Both the position numbers and the translations under genes were made by a program. The notes beneath the pieces are model-generated. The model was not told the origin of the DNA. It ran no database searches and worked only from the letters and a program-made list of their open reading frames with translations. This document shows, in pieces, positions 22,727-32,770 of a DNA stretch of 64,000 nt (the first letter of the stretch is position 1; each line of letters opens with the position of its first letter). This DNA comes from Coniochaeta sp. PMI_546 (lineage: Eukaryota > Ascomycota > Sordariomycetes > Coniochaetales > Coniochaetaceae): positions 124,001 to 188,000 of the forward strand of contig MU271159.1 in NCBI GenBank assembly GCA_021432605.1, given 5' to 3'.

Positions 22727-22835
22727 TCGTCCCGCATCTCCCGGATCCCAAATTTCCCCCACATCCCAAAACCGTTCCCGTATCCCAAATCTCTCCCACA
22801 AACCTCCCACATCCCAAATCTTGTTTTCCAAACCT
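22727..22835. repeat. Degenerate short tandem repeat, unit near CATCCCAAA
   Basis: ATCCCAAA or a close variant recurs at irregular 16-30 base spacing, separated by CCC-rich spacers (CATCTCCCGGATCCCAAAT, ACATCCCAAAACC, TATCCCAAATC, CACATCCCAAATC). On the minus strand it would code GFGMW-like motifs in an open frame, but low complexity explains that. Confidence 0.55.
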
Positions 22836-22958
22836 GTCCATTCCGAAGTTTGTCCTCAGATCTGTATGCTCCGTACATAAATCCAACGGGTTTAGTGGAA
22901 ACCTTAGCAGGGGATAAAGTCTCTGGCATTCCAAATAAAAAACCTCCGACAATGAAAC

Positions 22959-23150
22959 ATGTCTCCCCTAGGAGACCTTGGACACCGCGCGGAACTACCC
23001 CCTAAAGACCGCTTATTCCCTTCAGAGGGTGAGATGGCTCGATTTGTAAAGTCCTTCTGCAAGGAACAAGGTTACGAAGCCATCATCAAAGGCCGGTCAA
23101 ACAAGGGCACGAGTGTTTATTGGATCTCTTGTATCCCTTTTCAGTCCTAG
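22959..23150 (+). pseudogene. Short ORF resembling the N-terminus of a MULE/FAR1-type transposase
   Basis: 63 codons: PPKDRLFPSEGEMARFVKSF followed by CKEQGYEAIIKGRSNKGTSVYW. This resembles the FAR1-like DNA-binding lead of Mutator-type transposases (F-x-S-x-E-E-x-x-x-F-V-x-x-F-C-x-x-x-G-Y). No transposase core follows in the remaining 145 bases before the AT-rich block. It could be a remnant of a DNA transposon, or chance likeness in a small host ORF. Confidence 0.35.
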
Positions 23151-23294
23151 TGTTCTCGTTGATCAAGCCCGATATCGAACTTGACCCCGTTATGTCGGAA
23201 ATAAGACGAGGTTCGCAGGTAGCTAGATATTAGCCCCCCCACCCCCCGCGCTGCCAACATCCCTAAGCTCCGACCATAAACCACGAGGATATAT

Positions 23295-26200
23295 ATAAAC
23301 TGATAACGCCTAATGAGGTTAAGGTGAGGAGGGGTAAAATTTTTGTTTAGGTGATAATAAAGACGTGATTGGCTGAAATATTCTAAAGGACCTATAGGCT
23401 TAAACGAGAAATATTTCCTCGACGCGTAAGAAATATTTCTAACGCGTAAGAGAAAGCTTCTCTTCTTCTTTCCATTTTATCAATACTATTACCCGCGTTA
23501 ATATACCGTTTACGTATAAAAACTTAACGGCGTATCGCTAGTATTTTGCTGGCGATAAGGGTAACTATATTCCTAACCTACCGGAATACGAAATAGATAA
23601 TATAAATATTTTATAATTAAAGATACGGGAACATTTCGATTAACTACCGTAAAAAGATAAAAGAATCCTTATTATTATAAAGAAGTTATATTACTACGCG
23701 TACGATAATAAGTTAATATTAATCTATCCAAACGTACGGAACCTTTTACTAAATATATATTAATATCGTTAATTCTTTTAAACCTTAACGTTAGTTATCT
23801 ATAGGCGTTATTAAGAAATATCTTTTAAAAGCGTATGGTATTAACTTAATAAATTCGTCGTAAGGTTCCTTAATATCTTTTAAAGATCTTATTATAGCTC
23901 GTAAGTTTAACTAGTTATCGTTTAAAAAGGTTTCGTAATCGTTAATATAATATTATAAGATTTTGCGAGAACCTTTAACGTTTATTTTCCGGAAAGAATA
24001 CGTTTCTTACTACGCCGTATAAAACAAGAGCTATATATTAATAACGTACGAAATTACCTCTCTTCCTATAAGATAATAATAATAAGGTAAATAAGGTCTA
24101 AAAACGTTTTTAAAAGCTTTCTAATCGTTTACTAATTAGAACTAGCCTAATCTAGCAAAGGTTAAGGTTATCACTTTAAAAGTAAACGTTACGTAATATA
24201 AAGTTTATTAAAATTAGGAATTTACCGAACGAGGTACGTTTCCTTTATAATACGGTTTCATATCTTATTTTAATTTATAATTAAACTAACTTACCTATTA
24301 GCCGAATATAATATTCTTTATAAAGTTTATAGAAAGTTTCGTTATCCAAATCTCGTTGGTAATATTCCCTTATCAGGTATATTCTATATTACTTTATATA
24401 ATCGTTCTCTAATATTCCTTATACTAATACGTATTTTTATAAACTTTATATCGCCGTTTTCGTAACGTAACCTTAATATAGTCGTTCGAAGTCTTATTAC
24501 TCGTATTAAAAACGTAAAAGATAACGACGAATAATAAGAAGTCTTAAGTTTATAATACCCTAAGGGCCTTACTTTATTATATTAAGAATATTACCCCTTT
24601 TAATTCGATACCTCGTTACTTTTAACTTTATACTTTTTTTAATCATTTCCTAAATATTTCGTCCGTAATTACGAATCGTTTCCCGAATATTTCTTTTATT
24701 AACGTAAAAATAATAATACTAATATTAACCGAACTATCTTCTAATATCTCCTTAGTAAATAAAAAAACTATAATATTTATAACGATTAAGCTATCTTCGA
24801 TTATAACTTTATCTCTAACTTCTTTATTTCCAATTCCCTAATTACCAATTCTATTTCCATCTTCTTTAACTATATTTGTTATTCTATCTTCTTTATCTCT
24901 AACTCCGTTTATATCTATCTTAATTCCTTCTTTTAATTAAAACGGTTAAGTTTTTCTAACCTTTTTACCTTACGTTTTTTTAACTTTAAAAGCTTTCTTT
25001 TTTCCTTAATAGAAAATTATTATTCATCGTATAAATAGGCCGTTTAATTAAGCTAGTTTTAAATAGCTATCGCTTAACGACGGAGTAATAATAATTAAGA
25101 GGTAATTAAACCCTTATCTTACTAACTTCTTAGTCGGTTACGAAGAACCCCGTTTGACGAGATAGAAACCGACCGGGAATTTTAGGGACGAGGTATTATA
25201 TTCCGACGTAGACTTTCGTCTTCTCGTTTTTTACGATTATTAATATCTTCGGATAATAACGAACTTCCTTTATAAATATTATCCTTTCTCGACCTCGTCT
25301 CGTTACCGACCCGTCGTCGTCGATGTTTTTTAAAATCTTTCCGCTTTTTTATATTTAAAATAATAATTAATATAAGGTATTTCTTTAAAAGAGAAGATAT
25401 ATTATTTCGCTTAATTATAAGGTTTATACGTCTTCTTATATTAGTATTCCGATACGAAGTCGGTATCTATACCTTTCGTATTATATAATCTCTATTAATT
25501 AAGTTCCAATTATAATCACGGTATCTATATCCGTTAACGATTCCTTTAAGATACTTAATTATAAACGTACCTATCGATAACTATTGGAATCTTAAAATAT
25601 CGTCTAATCTACTAATATAACGCCTCGTAAAATATCTCGATTATATTCGTATATTTTACGATAGAATCTTAGTTTTCTTATAACATCTTCGAGATAGCTT
25701 TATAAAAGTTAGACGTAATATATTCCCGTTTCTTATAAAGAACCTATTCTTTGAACTTCGGATACTTTTCTATCTTAAGTATTAGTATACGGGGTTATAT
25801 TATAGATATTTGAGAAATGTTTTTAAAACGTTTCCAAAACATATATACCTATTATTATAATATAAAGTTTATAATTATCTAATATATTACGTATAATTAA
25901 GAGAGAGGATAAAAGGTAATATATTAACTTTATACTTCGATCGGTATTATTACCGAAAATATCGTTTACCCCTCGTTTAAAGTAAATGATATAATACTAT
26001 ATATACTTTAACGGGATAGATTACTAACGGAACGGGAAGTTATACTTTTCGATAAGAAATTAACAAAATCCTTTAATCGTAATAAGATCTTGGTTTATAA
26101 TTACTCTTATAAGGCTTATACCGTTATAAAACTTCTACTTAATATTAATACTGAATTTCCTTTCGAAGATCTCGAACACTTAAGTATATATACATTTATA

Positions 26201-28454
26201 TATCTTATAGGTTTTGGAACTTATAAAGACCCGAACTAAAGGGAAGGCTAATATATTTTAAAAACGTTTCTAAACTATTCTTAGTTGGAATACTTACCTT
26301 TCTCCAATATAAAGTTATATTATCTGAAGATAACCTTTATAGCTCCCTTACTCTTGATATACTTATAATTAATATTGACCGAAAAGGTTATTATATCAGA
26401 AAATGCTTATTATCTTACTTATATACGAAAGAAGTAGATAACGAGAAAGCGAGTTCCCTTTTCCTATACCTTCTAAATATATTATATTACAATTATCAAT
26501 ATAGTAATTAAGGGATTAAGGTTATATTTATAACTTACGTTATCTTTATTATATTTGTTTCTTAATTATTAGAATACTAATATAAGTATAAAACATCCTT
26601 TTAAGAATATAAGGATCTTTTACTTTTGGATTAAATAACGAAGGTGATTATTATTAGTAAGAGATCCTTAGATATCTATAATAATCTTATTATAATACTC
26701 GGTAATAAACTCCTTTAGTTTAGGTAACCGTAAGAAAGTATCTAATAAAATATTAGATAAGATATTATATATAATAAGTATAATACTTATTCAATATCGT
26801 TATCGGCTTATTAATCTATACGATTATTCGAATTAAACCTTATACGATAAACTTGGGCATTATACTTAAACGTATTAAAGGGTAACGATAACGTTTATAG
26901 GATATTATAACGATCTAAAGGGTAACTTCTAAATTAATAGGTATTAAGAACCGTATAATAATATTATACGTTACCTACTATAACTTAATAGGCCTTTGAT
27001 AATATATCTCGTCTATTATATTTATAATTAATAAATAATATAAAGTATTATCGAAGAGTTCTTACCGTAGAATAGTCTCTTTCGTTTATTTATAAAGAAA
27101 GTATAACACTTCTTTATATACTTATCTAATAAGGTAAGCTAATTACCCTTAAAAAGGGTTTCGATCTCTTAGATATAAGCGTTCTATTTAGACTTTATTA
27201 GCTTCTAATAATAACTCCGTATTTTAAAGATATATCGTATACCGTTATTATAACAGATATAATATTATTAAAAGCTTATTATATTACCTTAAGTAAAAGC
27301 CTTAATCTTAAGTATATAATCATCTTTCGACTTAATATATACTTTTCCTTTTTAAAACTATTTAAAGATTATAAGAGCTTCGTTATAAAAACAATATTAT
27401 ATTAATTAAAAAGATATAACTAATAAAAGGAAACTTCGTACTTAAAGACCTTTTTTTTTTATTCGATTAACCGTTCGTACTTCTTCTTATAACGTTTATT
27501 ATTAGTTAAGAAGTCCGGTAGTTACCTTTTCGTAAGCGAAATTGTTTACGTTAAAATAAAGGTAGGTTTTTCCCCCTTAGTATAATCTTATAAAACGCAA
27601 AACAAAAACGTTATTAAGAAGAGTATATATAGTCTAAAACGGGGGGTATAACCGTCGAATAACGTATCTGATCTAAGAAATAAGATATTAAGTTTCTTAA
27701 TTATAAGGTTATTTTAGATTAATTATTTCCTAAGGATAACTCTTTTCGGTATTATTAAGAGTTACAATTAGAATAATATAAGCGATTTTAACATTCGACA
27801 TAGTTAGAAACTCGGGTATTCTAACTATATATCCTAGTATTTATACCGAAATAGTATAATATTACGAGGTATTTATACCTTTATATATTATAACTATAGA
27901 GATTAATATATTACGACTTTGGTAACCTTTATTTGCTTATTTAAAGTTAGAAATAATATAACCTAGGTAAAGTAATAAATACTTATACCATTTTAATACT
28001 TCTATATTAAATAGGGTCTCTTTAAGGTCGAAAAGAAGTATATAATATAACGTTAGATATTATAATCTCGTCTTAATCTTCGTCGTTAGAATCTAAAAGA
28101 ATAGTTCCATTTATAACAATATCTACTAACTCTTTATTATCCTATACTTCGTTATGATTATTAAGTGGAAACGTAAAAGGTATTAACGGTATAGTAAGAA
28201 ACCTTTTAGAAACGTTTCTAAGAGCTTTCTAATTTATTTATAAAGGGGGTAATACGTAATAATATTTTTGTTACCTAGTATATAGGGTAGGTACTATTGG
28301 TACTATAGTAATAAGAAGGAAAGCTATTGCGTAAGAGAAATATAAGGCGTTACGAAGGTAACTAATTAAAACGTTATTATCAGGCCAGCCTTTGTGGTAT
28401 TGCGCCTTACTACGCCCGTTGTCAGGTTAGTACGAGTGGGCGTTATCAGTTTAT
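23295..28454. mobile_element. AT-rich, RIP-mutated block bounded by a 16-bp inverted repeat; family unknown
   Basis: ATAAACTGATAACGCC at 23295-23310 is perfectly repeated in inverted form at 28439-28454. Between them lies 5.1 kb with almost no CpA or TpG and no open frame of even 60 codons, the mark of heavy RIP. A further inner similarity exists (TGATAATAA about 50-60 bases inside each end). No LTR of families A or D is present. The flanks allow a TA target duplication if the terminus is AACTGATAACGCC, but this is weak because the flanks are AT-rich. A DNA transposon is the likeliest reading. Minus-strand pieces around 25150-25330 keep a basic open stretch (KHRRRRVGNETRSRKD) without recognised family. 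Confidence 0.5.
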
Positions 28455-28470
28455 CTGTATCCAGATAAAC
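28449..28470. repeat. Perfect 9-bp hairpin at the right border of the AT-rich block
   Basis: GTTTATCTG, loop TATC, CAGATAAAC. It overlaps the right terminal repeat by six bases. Confidence 0.75.
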
Positions 28471-29528
28471 TACATCGCCGCGGTTGCTAGAGCAATATCT
28501 GGCGCACACGTACCCTCGGACTTAGGCCCAACTCCACTCCAGTAGAGGGACTCTTACGCACCCACTTATCTGCGCCACAGTGTAGTAGTGGCGTTTGGAG
28601 GCACAGAACATTTGTCGCATAGCCTGAAGGCGCGACGTTTGCCAGGACTGGAATGTTGCCTCTTTCGGACAAACATCTTAAACATAATATTCCTAATTTT
28701 ATTTACATACGGAGACGCTGCCTTCCTTCAGAAGCCGACCACCTCTATTCCCCAAGCTTATTCCATCGATCCCTATAATTACGACTGGCGGGGGAAGAGC
28801 ATTTCCTATTATCATTAGCAGCTATATCATCCTAAGGGGAAGGCTGCTTACTATATTACTTGGTAATATCGGCGAAACTTCTTTGCTAGATCGAAAGATA
28901 AAGTCTTTTCGTATCATGGGTATCGAGATCGAGAGTTAAATCCTGGCGCCGTAGTCGTGATGAAGCTCATATCCAATTTTAATTAGAGTCCGCCATCTCT
29001 TCCGTATATTTGCACTACTTCTGTCCCTCTTCCTGACGGGCTTGGGTAATGGGTAGCTTGTCTTGTCTACGGGTTGGAGGTCTGGTGTGGCTTGACCGTT
29101 GTTTGCCTTCTCCATAATGTTTACTCTGGTAAGAACGGGAGCATTTTATCACGAGATACTACCCCGGGACTTGGCTGAGGTACCTTATATTACTCCTAGC
29201 TCGGTCATCTCGATGATTCTCTGGTGTCGGATTCTGGTGTGGTGTGCCGTTTCTAGTCCCTGGATGCGGTTTCCAGCTCCCTGGGTTCCCGCCATGTTGC
29301 TACTTTTAGCTCTTTGGCGGCGGTCCAGTTTGGGTACGAGTTGGCCAATGAAGCGGCTTGCGATGCTCGCCAGACACAGCGGTTACGGGGAACATCAATC
29401 GCATCGAGCACGCGATGTTTATTAGGCGGGGTAGTTCCCAGATTGACGACAAGGGTATGAACTAAAATAGATCGGCCGCCACAGACCTAGCAAGATCCGT
29501 GGTCTATATAAATCTCCAAGTCTCATAA
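28471..29528. other. No gene supported
   Basis: Composition returns to normal over about 100 bases. Frames such as 29099-29425 carry no recognised feature. Confidence 0.4.
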
Positions 29529-29694
29529 CCTAGTCAATATGTGCGAGATGGGAGTTTGACCAGTCAATATGTACGTGCACGGAGTATGACCATTCAATGT
29601 CTACGTACATAAAGTTTGACTAGTTAATGTCTACGGATTGACCAGTCAATGTGTACGTACTTGGAGTCTGGGAGTTTGACTACTCAATGTGTAG
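29529..29694. repeat. Minisatellite, about 30-bp unit, roughly six diverged copies
   Basis: The unit is near CCAGTCAATGTGTACGTAC followed by TTGGAGTTTGA. Successive copies start CTAGTCAATATG, CCAGTCAATATG, CCATTCAATGTC, CTAGTTAATGTC, CCAGTCAATGTG and CTACTCAATGTG. Unit lengths vary between 22 and 38 bases. Confidence 0.8.
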
Positions 29695-30182
29695 TGTAAC
29701 AGTTGGTTGCTGGTTGCAGTGTCCCGTTTTCTGGCATCGGGTGCTGGGTGATGGTCGCGCGACTTTTTTATCAGCTATCCACCTCTGGCAGCGAGAGAGA
29801 CAAGTTCCAGTTCATCCACCTATCAGAACCCCGACACCGCCCCCAGGAAACTCCGCGATTCCAACACGGGTCACGGCGCTTATGCGGGTGCCAATTCATA
29901 TTCCATGCCTGGGCATCTAGCCAATTACATGCTTTACCGTTGCCTCGGGACACCTCTGACTTGCTCGTGGGAGTGGATGGAGTCTGCGCCCAGTTGACCA
30001 CTACCGTAACGGAGGTGATCTTTGACTTGTGCCGCGCTAGCCGGGGCGCTCCCAATGGAGCCATTGGAGTTAGACAGCGGTCACCGTCACACGCCCTTGG
30101 CCAGTGAGTCCCATGCCATGTCTTTTAGACATGTGCGGCACCTGCCCTAGGATTTCGCAGACTTCCCATCTGCCTCATCGTA
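29695..30182. other. No gene supported
   Basis: Overlapping open frames on both strands, none with recognisable protein features. Confidence 0.4.
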
Positions 30183-30884
30183 GCTTTTCGTACCATACTA
30201 TTCATCACGAGCACCACCAACAAGCATACGAAGGCAGTGTACCAGAACCTCAATAAATCTTCTCCATAAGGATGCCAATATTGAAACCGCGGACGCGAGT
30301 GGCAGCAAATACGGGGAATCGCTTGATGCTTGCGTAGCTGCGAAGCTGGTAGTCCGCAGTGCCATCACTGAGCAGCCTGCCTTTGCGGTAGATTCTCATG
30401 CTCTTCCTACTCCAGTAAGTTTCGCCTCTGCCCACTAGAGTGAAATGTAACTCTCGTTGCTTAGATGGCCAAGAACTTGCCTGCGAGGACAACCTCGGCG
30501 AGGAAGCCCCTCGCGCCTGGAGACCGCCGGGCCGTCCCATGCTGCGTCTGGTGCATGGCGCAGGGTCGTACGTCGCCTTGCTCTAGCCAGAAGGGTAAGG
30601 GTCTGGGTGACAGCTGCAACATGTGTGCCTCCCAAGGCTGCACTTGCGAGCCCGTCGACGAGCAGCTCGTCGATCTGGCTGCCGCTGTGGGAGCTGCGTT
30701 TGCGACATTGGCTGCCACCTCTGCGGCGTACGACAAGGCTGCTGCTGCTCTGAAAAAGCAGAAGAAGGGCAAGGACAAGACTGCTGCTGCTGCCCCGGCT
30801 TTTGAACCCGCTCCTGGTCCTGCTGCTGCTGTTACGCCCACTGTGATTGCGGCCGCCAAGGCCGCCGCCCACATCGCCGCTTGA
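30183..30884 (+). CDS. Small Cys-rich, Ala/Lys-tailed protein, probably with an upstream exon
   Basis: The 139-codon frame from ATG 30465 reads VPCCVWCMAQGRTSPC and CNMCASQGCTCE (CxxC-type pairs that could bind zinc), then a long Ala/Lys/Pro-rich tail (KKQKKGKDKTAAAA). An AG acceptor ends exactly before the ATG. A GTAAGT donor at 30415 gives a 50-nt intron (30415-30464) that keeps the frame with an open stretch 30183-30414 (HKDANIETADASGSKYGES, ankyrin-like). No ATG is seen in that stretch, so either the gene starts further upstream and is broken, or this is a leader intron and the protein starts at 30465. The Cys pattern recalls N-termini of fungal Zn-binding regulators; function unknown. 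Confidence 0.5.
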
Positions 30885-31856
30885 GCCACCAGGCAACGAA
30901 AGGCGGAGCAACAGCCGCTTCCGCTCCAATTCCCTTACTTCTCATGCCTCCCGACCGAGCTCCAAGATATGATTTGGGACTTCGCGGCGTCTCTGCCGAA
31001 AGTCGTCCATATTTTTGTCCAAGGGGGTCGAGTCACCAGAGCATATATTCAGTCTGATGCCTCAAGAGCTTATCAAGCGAGCCGGAAGTATCATGAAAGA
31101 CATAACATGCACAACTTCTCCGCTAACCTTGGACGTATCAAGCTCTGCGTTAATTTCGACTCTGACCTCTTTTTCATCCACGGCCTTGGCCATTGTTCCG
31201 AACTCGCACACCTAGAACCATGTCGAGATCTGAAGAAAGTCATTTTGCCTTGCGAAGTGCCGCCAGGCCTCGCGCAGCTTCTCAAGAGCGAGGACACCGG
31301 ACAGCTCCGACTGCAAGAAGTATGGGTTCTCCGACGAAGGGACGCGGATATCAAGACGTTTTATCCGGCCCCAGAGTGGCAGTTCCAGCGCCATTGCCCT
31401 CTTCACCACCACGAGCTACTTCCGTCTGCATTCTTCCCCGTACCTTGTATACAAGACAGTTACAGAGGGCTATGGAAAGATGAAAGAAGACGATTTTGCC
31501 CGGCATGCAACTGGAACGCGGAATTCACTGGTATCTCAGCTACCGCCCTAGATCCGATGCCCCATCACTTCAGACTCACATATGACGCTTTGTTACCGAG
31601 ATATCCATCTGCGTCTCAGGTAAGTCGCGCGCGGAACCCCGTACTCAGATGGGTTCGGCACGGAGAGCTGAGCAAGCTCGAATACAATGAACAAGTGGTA
31701 TCGGCGGTTACTTGCTTAACCAATACCGGTCCAGCAAGATGTTCTCATTGAGAAATGGGGGAAAGGCAACGTCCGCTTTGTGTTGTGTGTGAGGAATCAA
31801 GCTACATGTACCCTTCCTCCGGTATCTTTAGATCCTTATCATACGCTTTTAAAGAG
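30885..31856 (+). pseudogene. 2EXR-domain (F-box-like) protein gene, 3' end split by element D
   Basis: The 2EXR signature reads FPYFSCLPTELQDMIWDFA (30930-30986), which lies partly upstream of the first ATG (30969). The true start is therefore in an unseen upstream exon or lost; the frame is open back to 30885. The 651-base segment 30969-31619 continues HIFVQGGRVTRAY, GRIKLCVNFDSDLFFIHGL, DLKKVILPCEVPP and RLTYDALLPRYPS. Intron 31620-31734 (GTAAGT, GCTTAACC branch, CCAG) leads in phase to DVLIEKWGKGNVRFVLCVRN and then YHTLLK at 31849, where D is inserted (TSD AAGAG). Right of D, at 58701, the same frame reads Ser-Pro-stop. The 2EXR family is expanded in Pezizomycotina and its function is unknown. 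Confidence 0.72.
31620..31734 (+). other. Intron of the 2EXR gene (115 nt)
   Basis: GTAAGT at 31620, CTTAAC branch near 31714, CCAG ending at 31734. It joins two phase-0 exons and recovers the conserved W-x-x-G-x-V-R ending typical of 2EXR proteins. Confidence 0.65.
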
Positions 31857-32269
31857 TGTTACGAACCAACTCTATTGGGTCAGGCTACAACAGCCGGAAC
31901 GGAACAACCGAGGCACCGTTGGCTAATTAAGAGCGGGATTACGGGATCTAATAGTAACAAGTAATCTAACGTTCCGGGAACTTAAGATTATTTTACGAAT
32001 AACGTTCTAAGAGGAAGGCCTTAAGATTACGGTTAAGAATAATCTATAAAGAAATATTCATATTTAAATAATCGTTATAATTAAATAATTACGAGTTATT
32101 TCTATAACGATTAATATATAATTCTTTATATTTAATTACTTACCCTTTTTTAAAGTAATAATCTACCTTTTAACTAAATACGATTTTATTATAACCTACC
32201 GTACGTACCTAATTAATTATTAATAAACCTTAAATATCGGTTAATATTTAAAAATATTAATTCGTTATA
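31857..32269 (+). repeat. 5' LTR of element D
   Basis: Starts TGTTACGAACC and ends AATTCGTTATA (RIP form of GTTACA). It is the same length as 58288-58700, with the shared core AATTAAGAGCGGGATTACGG. Confidence 0.9.
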
Positions 32270-32378
32270 CGTTAATCGTTCTTATTTAACTTAATTACCT
32301 ACGTATTATTAAATAGTATTTTATAAATAACGATATCGTTAATATCGAAAGTAAGTAACTCGAACTTATAAGCCTAAG

Positions 32379-32770
32379 TGTTACAAACCTATAGGTGACA
32401 GAGGACACCCCGCCAATAGATAAGGAACATATATGCGAGGCTTATCGCATTGTATGGACAAGGGACCTCGGTCACGTGACTGATAGATGCGATAGCTGTC
32501 TATCACAGCTATTATTGATATTTCGAATAGCTATCTATCACAGCTATTACCATAGTCTCTACAAGTATATAGGAAGGAGTCTCTCTAGATTCCGCTATAG
32601 ATAGTTCTTGATCACCTAGTAATCAATCTAAGTATTCAATCGAGGTTATCATTGAGTAAGATACTTATCTTAACGATACCAGAGTGAAGACTACTTGTTA
32701 TACCTTAACTTACTTACCCTAAGTAATAGAACTTATCTTCTAATCCTTAGCCCGTCTTGGGATCGTTACA
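32379..32770 (+). repeat. 5' LTR of element A
   Basis: TGTTACAAACC to GGGATCGTTACA, ends intact. It contains two 23-bp direct repeats 35 bases apart (32492-32514 and 32527-32549) and the palindrome GTCACGTGAC at 32471-32480. Confidence 0.95.
32471..32480. promoter_or_regulatory. Possible bHLH (CACGTG) site in the LTR of A
   Basis: A perfect 10-bp palindrome, GTCACGTGAC, also kept in the 3' LTR (38836-38845). CACGTG is the classical E-box bound by bHLH proteins such as Cbf1. Its position in the 5' half of the LTR (U3) fits a transcription control site. Inference only. Confidence 0.35.

Noticed and set aside
23295-28454. CRISPR-like or bacterial-type repeat arrays
   Set aside because: No regularly spaced direct repeats; AT-richness comes from RIP, and the organism is a fungus.
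28449-28500. Helitron 3' end (hairpin then CTRR)
   Set aside because: The hairpin is present, but no CTRR followed by T lies at the usual distance, and the block has inverted ends, which classical Helitrons lack.
30435-30929. Minus-strand ORFs opposite the Cys-rich protein
   Set aside because: Low-complexity complements of the Ala/Lys-coding repeat; no start context or domain.
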